This document shows, one piece after another, positions 12,201 to 25,944 of a stretch of 64,000 bases of DNA. A model generated the notes under the pieces. The model was not told the origin of the DNA, did no database searches, and saw only the letters and a list, made by a program, of their open reading frames with translations. Positions within the stretch are counted from its first letter, which is position 1. Each line of letters begins with the position of its first letter. The translations under genes were made by a program, and so were the position numbers. The stretch is taken from NCBI RefSeq assembly GCF_037975245.1, contig NC_092563.1, forward strand, positions 25,266,960 to 25,330,959. Direction: 5' to 3'. The stretch comes from Apostichopus japonicus. Lineage: Eukaryota; Echinodermata; Holothuroidea; Aspidochirotida; Stichopodidae.

Positions 12201-15200
12201 TTGTACTTGTGGACTTAAACCATGTATTAGAGAATATATACTTAAAATCTATCTTTAAAAGAAACATCTGTACTGTAGCTTATAATGACCGAAAACCATA
12301 TTTAATAGCCCGAACGTCTTTTGCGTTGAACTTCCTCCATCACCCCGACATATTAAGGTGCGACATAAAATTGTAATTTTCAGAAGAAAATAATTGAGCC
12401 GTAGACAAGACTTAGGAAGAAAACAATGACATTCACTGTGTGTCTGTGTTGACAGTCAGCTCGCAAAATACTGATTTACATAAATTTAATGTATGAACGA
12501 CATTTAGCATATATATACATCTATCATTCAAAATTGAAAATTTTATATTGAATCAAATTTTGAATGTATTTAACTTGTTTATAAATATTGGAAAGTCTTA
12601 AAAGTTGGGTAAAAAATAATGGCAATGCATTTTTAGGAATTCTCTCAAATGCATTTATGACATTATAAACAGCTGATTATCTGCCTTCCTCTCCTCCAAT
12701 ATGGCGACGCGAAATGGGATAAGGGCGGGGAATTTGAATTTATATTATTCAATTAAGTCATTAAGGAATGACATGATAAAGGTCATTACTGTTGGCGTAA
12801 ATATGTAAGTATGTGAAGAGTCAATCAGGCAGTATTGTTCCCCTTTAAGGGACAATCCCTAGCTTTGAAAAAGTTTACATTGTGCAAAACTGCGGATGAG
12901 CCTATGCAAATGTGTACAGTACTACAGTACATGTATGAAAAAGAGCTGCCTTGGGCCAATTTCCATAATGGTGCATATGACTTTCAATGACTGCTTAATC
13001 TGTTGTCTTTTAATACAATTTATTTATGTTGCAAAAATATCATTTTTTCACATAATGGCTCCAACTTTTCTCCTATGTACCAATAGAAAAACATCTTTGA
13101 ATATTTTTACTTAAACTAGCTTTAATAGCAATTATTAGATGTGTTCAAATGTTGAAAAGTAAATCACTACTTTTTCGGCTGATAGGAAGCTAGTGACATT
13201 AGTTATACTGTAAGTAGTAATCTGTTGATATTCCTTGTTCAACACTAACATGATGAACTCTGCATATACTGGCAGTCACATCTGTTGATTCTGAGCTGCT
13301 ATACATTGCTTCCGACTCTTAAATTTTACACCAACTTTCACAAAGTTCTCAATTTCCTTCCTTAACCTCTCAGCTTATGAACCACTGTAGTCACAATGAC
13401 AAGAACTGAAATTGTAATTGCCTCATAACTGGAAGAAATTTAAAAAAAATACATACATAAAAAATAGTAAACAAGCAGATCAATCTCAATGTATGAGAAA
13501 AAAAAATGGCATAGTTTTTAAATTTCAACTTTTTAGCAACAGCTGTTAATGCAACAGAACTGACTTTTTCCCTTTAACATACTCCTACAGCCAGACTTTT
13601 ATGAGTTTTTTCTTAGTGCCAGTGCAACTGACTTTTATCGAAGAGATTCCTGACACCTTGACTGCTAATTACGGCCTTTCTGACTCGCAATTAAACACAC
13701 AGACCTGCACGTAACTGATGAACATTTCAACATTACTGCCATGGCGATGAAACAACAACAAATTGACATGAAAGTGAAAACTAAATTGAAATCAATAAGA
13801 AGAGACAAAGGCTATGCAATAAACATGAAACTATTGGTTTTCATTTAAAATCAACTATGTGCCTCTTCGCACGTTCCACCATATCTGATTTATTTTAAAG
13901 GGATATGAAGTACGTTTGTGTGTAGTATGTTGTATCATCCAATGAAAGATGAAACGATACAGGTGCTTTCTCTTTTCTGTCCAGTACTAGCGCAGTACTC
14001 GCGACACCGTGTAGAATTCCGTCGTGTTGACAGATCAACTCGGCAAGCTATGACTTTTGTGACATATTAAATATTCAAGTCAGATTATTAAAAGCATATA
14101 TAGATATCATAAGAAATAAGTGGTTAAAGTACTTGAATAAAACCAATTTGATGACACAAGCTTGAGGTAGGTATATGAGGCTAGGCATGGAACTACGAAG
14201 TTAAATATTAAACTCCACTGACGTACAGTATCGTATGATTGTACAGTGTCTTCCACAAGCTAATGACTCTGTGACAACAGAAACAATATAAAGCAACGTA
14301 ATTGTCAAAAGTCTACTTGAAGTTGCAATCCATTTGTTTGAGTGATTCTAGCCACATTCCACCGAAATCAAACTTGTTTGATCAAAAATGCGTGAATTAT
14401 GTGACAGTATTCTATGTAATTCTTCACTTTTTAGTCTTGCGATGGTCGAGCAGATAAGACATTAAAGATGTGTTAAAGGTAATTTCTAAACTTATCTAGT
14501 GACCTAACTGAAAGACCAAAATAATATGCTCATAAGTTTTCTCACATTTTGACTGCATTCTTCAAAGCTTCTTATTTTAAGGAGATTCTAAACTATATGC
14601 TTCTCAAAACTTCCTCTAAATTTGGAGATAATGTTGAGGGGTAAACCTCCAAAAAATCAGAAAAATTTATATCCAATTTGTAGCTAAAAATAGTGGGCAA
14701 ATAAAGATGAGATTTTGGGCAAAAAATTCCTAGTTGCCAACTTTATCTTCCAGTTTCTATAGCACACAGACCTAGAATATCACAATTTTGCCACTTGCTA
14801 CGTACTGTAAATGCCAGTGCTTCAAAAACCTTCTGGCTAAAGTCAAGTGCTTCCTCCCTGGCATGCATTTTCATGAATTTCACACACATACTGTACATCA
14901 GTTACTGTACAGGCTTTAGTGAGCAGTCGACTCTTATTTTAATGATAATAAGAAGCAAACACACATCTAACGTGGGTTACTTTGACTGACGATAGTTAAC
15001 CTACTGACTGTGTCTTTAAGTTCTAAATGTCTACTGGCAGAAAAACTTGCCAGTGCCTTTTTTGGTCTACTGGCAAACTGTAAAATCCACTGGCATATAG
15101 CCAGTAAACAACCCAAAGTTTGAGGCCTGAGCATACCCCAGAAAGACACTGCTTTAAATTCAACCAAGAGATGATATTAATAACAAATCTCTCTTGCCCA

Positions 15201-16537
15201 CACTCCTGAGGAAGCAGAGAATTTTTGTTGTGACGTCATCTCTTCCTGAGTTCTATTATTACGACTTCTGGCGCTCCAGCGACTCTAATTTTTACATTAA
15301 GGCCTGGCAGAATTCATTGGCATCAACAATTTTATGAAAGTAGAGAAAAAGCTTTTAGTGCTTTTCGAAATAGCAAAAGTCACTGTATCGTTTAGAAGCA
15401 TTTTTAAACACGTTTTTGTTTTTGTGCTAAATTTGCTCACTTTCTGTCAAATGGTCTCTGTGTGTGCATGCATGACTCTGAATGTATTAAAGAGGCTGAT
15501 TTCTGGCAAAAGTTGAAAATGTAAAATTTGAAAAAAAAATTTACTTGACAGAAAGTGCTCATGTTGGTTTACAAGTTTTTGCAACATTTACATTGTTGTT
15601 GTAGGTTGGAAAAATCGGGTAAACAATGAAGTCCACAACACTATGATATACAGAAGTCCTTATCAAACGAATGTGGCCAGTTCTTGCATTACAGTAATAA
15701 TTTAAGATCTGGAGGACCAATAAGTCCCTAAGTAAGACTATATATTGTGATCATATGAAAACTATAAGCATGCTCTCAACCATGACTACAGGTTCTTCAC
15801 ATTTGTGTGGTATCACATATATACAATACCAGTTGTACACTGTCGTAAGCTTTGCAATTCTTGGTCACCTGACCATCGGTGAACTCAGTGACTATACAAC
15901 ACATAAGAAGTATCCACATATTCCTGCACAGGTTATACGCTATGTGTGCATGTATAAAAGATATTCTTCCCAATTTGCTCCTCGTAAAATTGCACTTGAA
16001 ACAAGTTTTCTGTCTTCTTCCTGGTATATACTGACATTCATTACGTTGGCCATTGAAAATTGGCGCGCACACAATTTGCTATATTGCTGAGAAATATACC
16101 TGCAACAACAGTTTTCTTAATAGACCAATTAAGAAGCATATGGTTGTAATTTTATTGTCCTATAAAGCAAAGGCAATATCAGCAGTAACAATTGTATACA
16201 GTATACTGAGTGTTATTCCATAAAGACAGATGTTATACCAGCATAGCATTATTGTGTTATAATAGTAAACAACAATTTCGGTTACTATATATATACATAC
16301 ACATCTATACATTTATATACCTCCATTTCATTTAACAGAGTCTGTTCAAAGTATCTCTTTCGGGATCCGGCTTTAGGAATCACAAATGATTTTGAGTTGG
16401 TTAGCATCATGTTTGATCTCTAGAGAAAGGCAAATATGTCACCAAAACAGAACTTGTATTGTTTGATACAGGTGACAAACGCCTACAGTGGAATTGAGAC
16501 CTTCCTTACCGGTTTCGAACCACTGGACATTCAATCA
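9288..16537. other. 7-kb intergenic stretch, no gene supported
   Basis: Short open frames (for example 9691-9951, 10924-11109, 15755-16090) lack family resemblance and are not joined by splice sites that I could support. The start-like ATGGCGACGCG at 12,700 opens a frame of about 30 codons only. The stretch may hide noncoding exons or regulatory DNA. Confidence 0.35.
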
Positions 16538-16611
16538 GAGTCCATAGCCTAGAGGTTAGGGTGTCCGCATATAGAGCAGGAAGCCCGGATTCGAATCCTG
16601 GTGGAGGCTGG
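16538..16611 (+). mobile_element. tRNA-derived SINE head
   Basis: Contains an A-box-like TAGCCTAGAGGTTAGGGTG and a B box GGATTCGAATCC with spacing close to that of a tRNA. The arms do not form a clean acceptor stem (GAGTCCA against GAGGCTGG) and the D-arm/anticodon region is irregular, so it reads as a SINE promoter region and not a working tRNA gene. AT-rich DNA with a TA/CA microsatellite follows at 16,652-16,690. Confidence 0.55.
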
Positions 16612-16651
16612 AAGTTTTTTCACTGTATTGATTTTCCAACTCATTACAACT

Positions 16652-16690
16652 TCAATTATATATATATATACACATATATCTATCTATGCA
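16652..16690. repeat. TA/CATA microsatellite
   Basis: A run of TATATATATATATACACATATATCTATCTATG-type sequence just after the SINE head, possibly its tail. Confidence 0.6.
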
Positions 16691-18841
16691 TGGTATGTGT
16701 ATATACCTCCGTTGTGAACATATATGTTCACAGCAAGTTAGTAACATATAGTAAATATCCTGTACCATTATTTACATTATTCCAAGGGCCTGATAGGAAT
16801 TCTACAGTAAAACTAAAAGCTATAAATTGCTTAATTGAAAATCCAGATGAAATGTCACAGTATTTTGTTATTTTAGTTCATGCATGAAAGATGGTAACAA
16901 ATTAAATGCTCAATGAGTTGATAATTGGAAGAGTTGGAAAATACAGCATGGTGGTTATTTCTTGCTTAACACACATGAAAACACACAAAACAGAATTACT
17001 CAAGGCTTCTCCAGAAATCTCTTCCAGAGGATCCTTCTGGGGTGTATCAAGCTAAGCTGAGATTTTTTATCCCTGAATTCATTTGCCCTGGTGCTATGGT
17101 TAATGACATGCATACAACAGCACAAAAATATGGCTAAATCAAGTAGGCTCAACATATATGATGTATTTGTATAATTGTTAATCAATGTTAATATACTACT
17201 TTAATGCTAAATAGAAATTGCAATATGAATGAATTCAACAGATGAAATACAAAAACAGTCTGAAACTTTTCGGTTTTCTAGAATATTGCCACTCCAGCCA
17301 AACCATTGTCAATCCTCTTCTAAATAATTTGTAGTTTAACTGTAATTAGGAGGACCCTTTTTGCATGTATGAAGAGAAGGCTGTATCTCATCCTACTTTA
17401 CAGATATTGTGAGAGACCTCTAAGGCTAGTGCCAGTATTATAAGCTATGGTTAATCTAATTTGAACAAAAATCTACTGTTTTGTTCCACCAAAAGTATTG
17501 AAACACAAGCTGTCATATAGTTTTATCAGCTCCAATTATACTTTAAACTGAACAATCTGCTGCTTTATTACAAGTGAGTCCCCTCCATTATCTATCCTTG
17601 ACTAGGCCTAAGTAAAGTTTACCATTCTCTAACTTAGGGAGTTAGGGCTTAGGCTAGGCATATGAAGTACTTTAGAACAGTACTTAGCATACAGTAGCCT
17701 ACATCAGAATGTGATGAAATGGAGAGGAGCATAAGTTAAATATCATTTCATTCAACCCAAACGGTGAAACATGATATGGTACATAGCCTAAAGGCCTTAA
17801 CCTAACAGTTAGTTATGGCAAAAACTACATGCCTGGATAAAATATGCTGTCTATGCATTTTCTAACATTAGTCTAGGACTAGGACCTTGGGGAGCAACAG
17901 ATACTGCCCCCCCCCCCATTCCCTGTCCTCCTTTTTCTATGCCCTAATGTTAGGAATTTAGCCTAAGTTATATGAACAGCTAGGCTTACACTTGACTAGC
18001 TGTGGCTATAAGTAAGGTTACGCCTACTGAAACTGTTTTTTGACTGTTACAATAGTAGGTTAGCAAATTAAATGGATTGGCCCTAGCGTAGACATAAACA
18101 CTGTAGTGTAACTGTAACTTGTAACTAATAACAACCAGCGTAAACGTAGTTAACCAATTACTGGTTCTGGCTTGATCATTATCGCCGTAGTGTCGATGGT
18201 GAGACGATGGAATATAAGAACTTTACATTGATTAAATTACCTGTCACTGGTAGAAAATCCCTTCGATGTAATACTAGGGTCTATGTATAAATACTAACCA
18301 TCAGCAATATGACTGTAGTCTATGTTACACAATAATTACAGTAGCTGGTTGTAGATTACAGCTAGACCTACTACAACTTACAAGCAGAGGTATTCAGTAT
18401 GAAGACTGCACGTACCGTGTTGTCCTACCATATGTGGCAAAGTCGTTCAGTGTTTTGATATGCAACAAGGCCCACGTGAATGAATGGTAACTCCCGCCAC
18501 ACATGCAGTTGACGCAGCTTAATTTGTAAATCGATCCGCTTAAAAAAAATTACGGATGCTAATAACGTTCACATATCATCTCTCAACCAGCATTCGAGCC
18601 TTGAGAGAACCTACGTGTTAAATATGAATTTCAGAAAACGGGTAGTGTATTAAATTTGTAAACGTGAATTATGATCAGGATTCCCACATATCATGAAATT
18701 AATACTCGAAGCCTTTTTCATTGCTTCCAAGAACAAAATAAACTTTTTCTGTGCAAGAATATTTCTAAAGAGTCTTAAGATTTCTGTTTCGCATTATTCT
18801 ATGTCTCAAAACGAACCTGGCTGAAGTATTACCACTGTGAT
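16691..18841. other. intergenic, no gene seen
   Basis: No exon recognised. It holds repeated GGCCTA/TAGGCC words (17,600-18,100) and a 9-C run near 17,908. Confidence 0.4.
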
Positions 18842-20729
18842 CAGGGGCGTATCCAGGATTTTCTAACCCGGGGGGCGCGAATTACTATCTAAGCGGAGCG
18901 CCACCATCGGTTGGCGCGCAGCGCACAAGAAAATTTTGGGTTTTCATACACCTAGATCACCGGAAATGGCACTTCTCGGGCTTGAAAATGACCAACCAGA
19001 TGTACACTTTTGCCTGAGAACCAAGTATTTCCCAATAGTTTTTTTTTCCATCCATAACCTTTTTGAAGATTTTCACCAGTCACACATCATGTTCGACCTC
19101 ATCGCATCTCCTGTGGATCATTGCTTTTGTAGGTGATTCTACGTCGCGGCCCACAATACCCGACAGCCCCACTTTTGAAGGTTTAAGCCCATTATTTGTT
19201 CAGAATTTGAAAATTCACATTTCTCGTGAATAAACTCACTTCAAAACATACCCATAATGTTGCACAAAATGTCATCTATGGACAACCAATACAGAAAAAC
19301 CTCCTTCAACCCTTAACAGACCGGTAAAAATTACATGAGTAGAGGGTTGTATGATGAAGAATGTTGGTAAGGAAATTTTCGAAAATTCAGACACAGTTAA
19401 TTTATTGGTGTACAAATATTAAACCCTCTTATGTCGGCTATTATAAAACTTGGATGAAGGAAATGAAAAAATAGCAGATATTTCCGAAACCGAACACTAC
19501 ACACATAGGCGTAGGAGGCGGGGAGGGGGGGGGGGGGGTTCATACTAAAAGAAATATAAATTGCAATGATGTAGCTAAAGGGAATGAATAGTTTAAAAAA
19601 TATCGCCTTTATAATTAAAGTAAAGTTCTATTAAGCCGACTAATAATGTAAAAAAGAATTTGACATAATTAGACCTCCATGCTTTTTCTCCACCTACATA
19701 AGACATTCCGCTGTTTACATTAGCATCCCGCGGTATACTGCGCAATTTCCACGGACCGTACGATATACACAATGGCATGCGATTCAATAACCGATGCTTG
19801 ATTATGATATTGACATTTACATGTTCAACGCGCGCGGAGCGCGCGAAAAAGTTAGGTTATATTTTTCGGACAAGTCGTTACAGCCTCCCAAATCAAATGA
19901 CTACACACATCGACAGTTTTGAGGCTGTTCATCCTGGAACCGCCATTTTCATGCTCACTGATGATGTGATATCTGCTGCGGTTGCTTTACAAACTCGAAC
20001 AGGCGCGTAGCGAATAATTTGCCAAGGGAGGGGCGAAGCCTGTAGGCCAACTATCTAAGCGTAGCGCCACCACGAGTTGGCGCGAAGCGTACAAGAAAAT
20101 TTTGGCCGCAAATGCCTCCCAGATCGCTGGAAATGACACTTTCCATGCCTTGTAAGTTGCATCTAAGCATTTTCTATTTCGAAATTACTAGCGATATCAT
20201 AAAAAAAAATATGCTCGGGGGCGGGGCCACCCCTTCCCGAAATGCGTCATGTTCCCCGACGACTCGGTCGAGTCGAGACCATCCACAGTTGGTTTCATAG
20301 CACAATTGTTCAAGGCGTCCATACACATACACGCGTTATGATATACCATATATAGTATATATATAGATACATTATTGAGAGAGGAAAAATGAAAACGTCA
20401 AAAATGTATTTGTCGGTGTAAGGGGTAGGGTGAGGCGCAAGCCCCTTCCGAAATCCTCGATCCGTCACTGGCTACCCGGCCATGTGTATATAATAGGGAT
20501 AGGCGCTGTAATGATGTCACTGTTCCTCTTTCTCTTCCCGATGTCTTGGCGTTTTTCTTTTACTCTCTCCTTTTCTCCTTTTTCTCTCCTTCTTCTTTTT
20601 CTTTTCCCTTCCTCCCTCTCCTCCTCTTCCTCCTCCTCCTCCTCTTTTTTCTTCTCTTTTTTTTCTCTCCTCTTTTTCTTACCCGGGGGGCGCGCGCCCC
20701 CAACGCCCCCCCCCCTGGATACGCGCCTG
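18842..20729. mobile_element. DNA transposon with GGCGTA-type ends, possibly nested
   Basis: The ends are CAGGGGCGTATCCAGG and, in reverse complement, CAGGCGCGTATCCAGG. The 5-bp word GTGAT flanks both sides (18,837-18,841 and 20,730-20,734). hAT elements usually leave 8 bp, so the superfamily is uncertain. A ~110-bp internal stretch near the left end (18,880-18,990; ATCTAAGCGGAGCGCCACCA) recurs at about 20,045-20,150, suggesting one element inside another or an internal duplication. There is no transposase frame. A related right-end fragment lies at 48,815-48,963. Confidence 0.7.
20557..20682. repeat. polypyrimidine tract
   Basis: About 125 bp of nearly pure C/T on the plus strand (CTTTT, CTCCTC and TCC repeats) inside the transposon. 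Such mirror-rich tracts can form triplex DNA. The long open frames overlapping it (Ser/Phe/Leu-rich) are by-products of composition. Confidence 0.75.
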
Positions 20730-20734
20730 GTGAT

Positions 20735-22290
20735 GAAAATTATTGGCTAAGTGGAATACTTCGTAACTGGCATACAAATAAAAAGGAATATATAGTTCTA
20801 ATGTCTCTTACACATCCCCGTAGAGAACCGTCACAATAAGACGTTTCCGTTTGTTGTGAATTTGGCGTTATGCCAGTGACATCATCGATCACACACGGTC
20901 AAACTTGCTATGAATGAAGAAGCATCGTTTGGCAACATATTTCATTCATAACACTTCATTACACTCATATAGGTATGACTTGTTGAGTAACCGTACCTAT
21001 AAATATTCATAAAAGGGTTTACAAAGTTAAACACAGATAAGCACGTCCTGCCTATCTGATATTTGCTTTAATAAAGTTTAATGTAGCTCATCTTGTGTAT
21101 AAAGTTTACCGTAAGCTATCGCCACCTTCCATCTCGGACTTAGGCCTACTTCAGTTACAACCATCACCTAGACAGCTCGGTCGGATGATGTACTTAACCC
21201 ATAGAATGACTTAACCTCATTATATTGTTCCCAAAACTCACAGTAGCCTATGTCATTTGCCGATCGGTCATTATCACATTTTTGGTCCTAAACAATTGAA
21301 CGCTCGTCTACATCAAAAATGCTCAGATCGACTATATATATGCAAGAAACTGCTCAAAACATTCTATTTGAACAAGTGTGTTGTGATTAATTTCATGTAA
21401 CTGTCTTTTAGCGCCTTTGAACAACTGTTGTTGATACTGGCGCTTAAGAAATGTTTTTTGGTTTGAGTTTGATTTGACCAACATTCAAACGTTACATCCA
21501 CAAATTCGGACAAAGGCTCTTTAGGAGGATTAGGATTTTTACGTTTGCAGAAAATGACCTCGCGTGAGTCGTGACCAACAATTAATGGCCCTCAAATTTA
21601 TAAAACATGATCGCATGTATATGAAAACTCATTACACACAAACCCCTCACGAAATTTCAGCCAGATAGAATGAAAGACGAAATGGCAGTCGTTCAAACGC
21701 TGTGGCAAAAAGTTGGCAAAATCGCGCGATGGCAATACCTCTATTGAACGCGAATATGGAACTCGAAACGTAAAAACATATTACTTTTCGCACGAAACTT
21801 GCGGTGCCTTCCCTTCTCACAGCAGGTCCGAATTTTCGGCATTTTACAGGCATCCAATTCACGAGAGGTAAAAGACACACACAGACAGCAGACCAACACT
21901 CTCACCCATATGACAAATGCACACAAGCAGCATGACAATGAGTCAACTGCATTAAAAAAGGAATAGAATGAACTTGGAAGAGTAATACCTGAGAGAAGAA
22001 TAAAGGTATAATATTTCTGCTTGTCTCTGTACAATATGAACGTGAAAGAGTGATACGTGTATAGCCGCTGGTATGGCGTGAGCACTGACACATTCAATGT
22101 AAATATCGACACCTGTTGTGATGGCGCGGGTTACGACTTCGATACCCGACGGTCAAGGATAAACTTTTTCATTTTTTCGCAGCTCATTTGAAGAAAATAC
22201 AAATTACTGTGCTTCTTTGTCCTTATGAAAAACCAACTCAGATGATGGGAGTTGAATATAACAAAATATATATATTTTTTTTACCAACCC
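20735..22290. other. intergenic, no gene seen
   Basis: No exon or RNA gene recognised. Minus-strand open frames at 21,647-22,112 have no family resemblance. Confidence 0.4.
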
Positions 22291-22378
22291 AAATATCAGA
22301 TGGGGGCACTCGGGGGGCACTAGGTTTTCCAGGGGGCACGTGCCCCCCTGCCCCCCCCCCCCCTTGGCGACGCCACTG
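22291..22378. mobile_element. solo right end of GGCGTA-type element
   Basis: A GGGGGCAC-rich segment runs into a long C tract and ends TTGGCGACGCCACTG, whose reverse complement CAGTGGCGTCGCCAA matches the end style of the 42.5-kb and 18.8-kb elements. No matching left end was found nearby, so only a fragment is claimed. Confidence 0.5.
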
Positions 22379-25300
22379 TTTAGAAATCAACGTGAGTTTA
22401 GACAAGTTAACGCGCGTTTAGTCATCAACGTGACTTTAGACATCAACGAACAACAGCAACATGGTAAAATAGCAGCAACAACTTTAGTTTAGACAGCAAC
22501 AAACGTAGTTTATAAACAACAAAATAATTTTCCCTTTTCGCGTTCCATACTTTTTGCGTTACATACTCATGTTGATGTCTGAAGTTCCGTTGCCGTCTAA
22601 ACTTACGTTGATGTCATCGGCGCTGTTCATCAATTGATCTCAGAGCCATACGGCTCTGATTGATCTCACGAAATTCAACAAACATCACCAGCACCAGAAT
22701 GTGTTATACTACTATGGACAGGCTAATGCCATAGTGGTATTAGTAGACTACACCATAAGTAGCCTACACAGATATTTCTCCATCTACTACTGCCACCTTT
22801 CTTAATTACTACTGTGGTAATACAGTAGTATAAAGTATAGGTATTGGCATAAACTGAAACTATTTTGTTTGTATAGTACTGTTTTAAGAATAATAAAAAT
22901 CAAAAGGTATATACTAAATACTATTTCAAGTATTGTTACTGGGATGCAGGCTCAGACTTGCGTCCACGGTACGCAACATCATAAAAATGTTTGCCTCAGC
23001 TCATTAAGACTTGCTATAGGCTGCTGTCCCCCTTGAAAACATGCACTAAATACCTCTACAGGAACACGCAATATAGCCTATATAGAGGCCTACTATAATG
23101 ACCGAGACAATACGCTGGCTTGTGTGTAAGGGAAGCTTATAGTGGTTGGCCTATAATGTGTACCAAAATAAATTAAGTGATGAAACATTTTACAAATATA
23201 CAAAAACAAAATGACTGTCAAATTGTGAAAGCGGGAAATTTGGCTGTATAGACTAGTTACCATAATTCGGCAGGCCTGGACGGCATGCAAAGCAGCCCTT
23301 TGTAAGTCTACGGGAAACAACAAGTTTATAGGCAGACTATGCATATACACTGTAAATTAGCTTGTCGGAAATCAAGTACAACGAGTGTCTAGACAAAATA
23401 TCAGCTTTAAAATACTTGCACTATCAAACTGATTTTATTCGAGCCCCACCAATAATGTGTAGATATGTTGTGAATTTCGGAAATCAAGTAAAACGAGTGA
23501 CAGTAATATTACTAGAGAAATACTTTCGTCCCGACCGAACACCAAGTGCTATTATTATATGACCTACGGCCTACTTATACTAGTGTAGTTGTAAAGATGT
23601 GATCGTATCACTGCCTGTACTTTGTGAATGCTCTACAGTCAGATGCCGGCCGTCCAGTGCCCTATAGCTTCACTGCGGCCCGGCCCGGCTTCATTTCACC
23701 CGCCCTGCCTGCTTGACGCTTTCAAACTCCTAGCAGGGAGCTGCTACTCTAACTGTTAGAGTAGCAGCTGCCTGGTTCCACATGGCGCAAATCCTGAATA
23801 TGTGAGAAGCAACGACCATATCGCCGTACTTACAACACATATAGGGCTATTCAAAACTCGAGTGTATCTTGGAAGATTCGTTTCTTGCATAACATTTGAG
23901 CGGTCTTCTTGGTCTTAAACTTCGTAAGAATGCTGAGCGAGGCTTGTGTATTTTCCATTTACCCACAACTCCTTTCCCAAATCGAAACTCCGAACTGGAT
24001 TGGTGTTACGAATGAACTTGCTTGGCGGGTTTAGTAAACTAATTCAGTGAGTATTGCCTACGGTATACTTGAGTTGTGCCCTTCGTTTTACTCACGAAGT
24101 ACAAACTACATCCAACCATATAGCAACTGATCTAACTCTTGCCATGGGTGCTTTGCAGTATTTTCAAACAACCAGCTCCACAAAAATTTTAGTATTTAAT
24201 TAAATAATTTTTCACGCAATGTCGATTAAATATCTCAAACTTCAATGACTATACTTTTGACGATGTATGAAATACAGTAGTTTATAAATACGATTATCGT
24301 TGCACCAAAATCATGACTTGAAGCACGTGGTCAAAGGGACCGCGAAAATTTACCCAAGTTTGCAACGAATAAATTACTGTGGTATCACGGAATGCACATA
24401 TTACATTTTCAAGTCTCAATACGGAGAGAACAAACATACTGTGAGATGAAAAGTCCTTTTCAGTATCAGAGATTTTACTTCCTGCAAAATTCATAGATTG
24501 TCTCAACTCATAACATTTTGTGATAAAACCAATTATTTAAATATCACGTTAACAATATCGTTAACAACGTCCTGAGTTGTATCATGTAAGTATCGTTAAC
24601 AACGTGATTTTTTTTCGACAAGTTATACTCTCACCTCTAACTGTAATTAGCAGTTTCGGGAATTTATAGTTGTCGTACATTATTTCACTACTGGCTGCCC
24701 ATACAATTTTGCATACCGCCGCCACCTTCAAACTTGACAATTTACCAAATGTGCCGTCTGTACTTTCTGATCTGTAATGTAAAAACAATTCAGGTAATTC
24801 TTCTTCAGTGAATGCTCAAACTGGGCCCGGGAGTGTAAAATGAATTATTTGTGTGGTTAACTTCATCCCGCACAAAGGAAACAAAAGACGAAGAAAATCA
24901 AGTTAAGCAACTAGGCCTACCAACTTTTTAACCCTTCCTCATATGCAATCATAACAACGTAATGGTGTCAGCAGAGCGCCACAATAGGTTATGCTCTTCA
25001 ACCATTCAACTTCAAGCCGATGCACGTTGTAAGAACTAAGATGACTGAAAAAAAAGGAGAACGTTTTTGATGTAATTTGTTAGACCTTGACGTTCGTTTA
25101 GCCTTCCTTGTCGATTACAATACCATTTGTTACTAGCCAAAGGCTAGTTAGGCTGTGGTCTCAATAGTACTGTACATAGGAAATAGGCTAGGCCTAGCCT
25201 TCCCAAAACATTATACTGGCTAGGAAATGCCACCTAAATTAGGCCTAGCCTAGGTTGTACCTTTTTACATTCATAAAGCCAACTAACGGTATAATGGTAT

Positions 25301-25818
25301 ACTGGATATGGACACTCACAATCAAAATTTTAATCTACATAGCCTTTAACGAAAACAACTAAAATTGCACGCAGTTAACCCAGAAACATCATTCTTGTAT
25401 TTTTGAGACATTTTCGTGGATTATTTCACCCAGTTAGCAGAATTATACAGTACACTGCAACACATGTGCAAAGTTAGGGAAATTTATATGGTATACCATG
25501 ATACAACACCAATCACAGAATAAAGAGGAGTGAATTTATTCTTAACTTTGTTCCTTATTTCAATATATGGCAAGGTTAGACTAGGCCTACTTCTAAATCA
25601 AAAGTAACTTAGTAAACAGTTTGATTGGAAACTTCAGAAAAATTGGGGAGGGCATTCGTGGAGGGAAGCCAGCCAGGTTTGGGGTAGATCATTATTATTT
25701 GGTTGCTTGGCAATCTCAATAAAGTAAATTAATAGACCTGAAAAATAATCATCATAATTCTTACTGCATGCTTTGGCTTTTTGTACCACAGGTGTGAAAT
25801 GAAAAATTGACCAGTAAA
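22379..25818. other. upstream region of ACD
   Basis: No coding exon recognised. The CpG-richer patch at 23,640-23,770 (GGCCCGGCCCGGC) could be promoter DNA. A 3' splice-like TTGTACCACAG ends at 25,791, so a noncoding first exon may lie somewhere in this stretch; its position cannot be fixed from sequence alone. Imperfect GTTAACAA repeats lie at 24,548-24,605. Confidence 0.35.
23739..23769. repeat. 31-bp perfect palindrome
   Basis: AGCTGCTACTCTAAC and its exact reverse complement are separated by one T. It could extrude as a 15-bp hairpin. It lies in the CpG-richer patch about 2 kb upstream of the ACD start codon. Confidence 0.9.
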
Positions 25819-25944
25819 ATGAACTATTCTGCTTGGAAGTGCCCTCTGAAACCTTGGATAATAAATAAGCTGGGAAACTTTCAGCTGGTAAACTGCTATC
25901 GTGATGTCACTGAGCCAGTGCTTGCTCAGGTCGTCAGTCCTGTG
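25819..25944 (+). CDS. ACD: ACD exon 1
   Basis: Residues 1-42, beginning MNYSAWKCPLKPWIINKL. Donor GTG|GTAACG, phase 0. An alternative in-phase donor CAG|GTCGTC lies 15 bases earlier but is weaker. Confidence 0.75.
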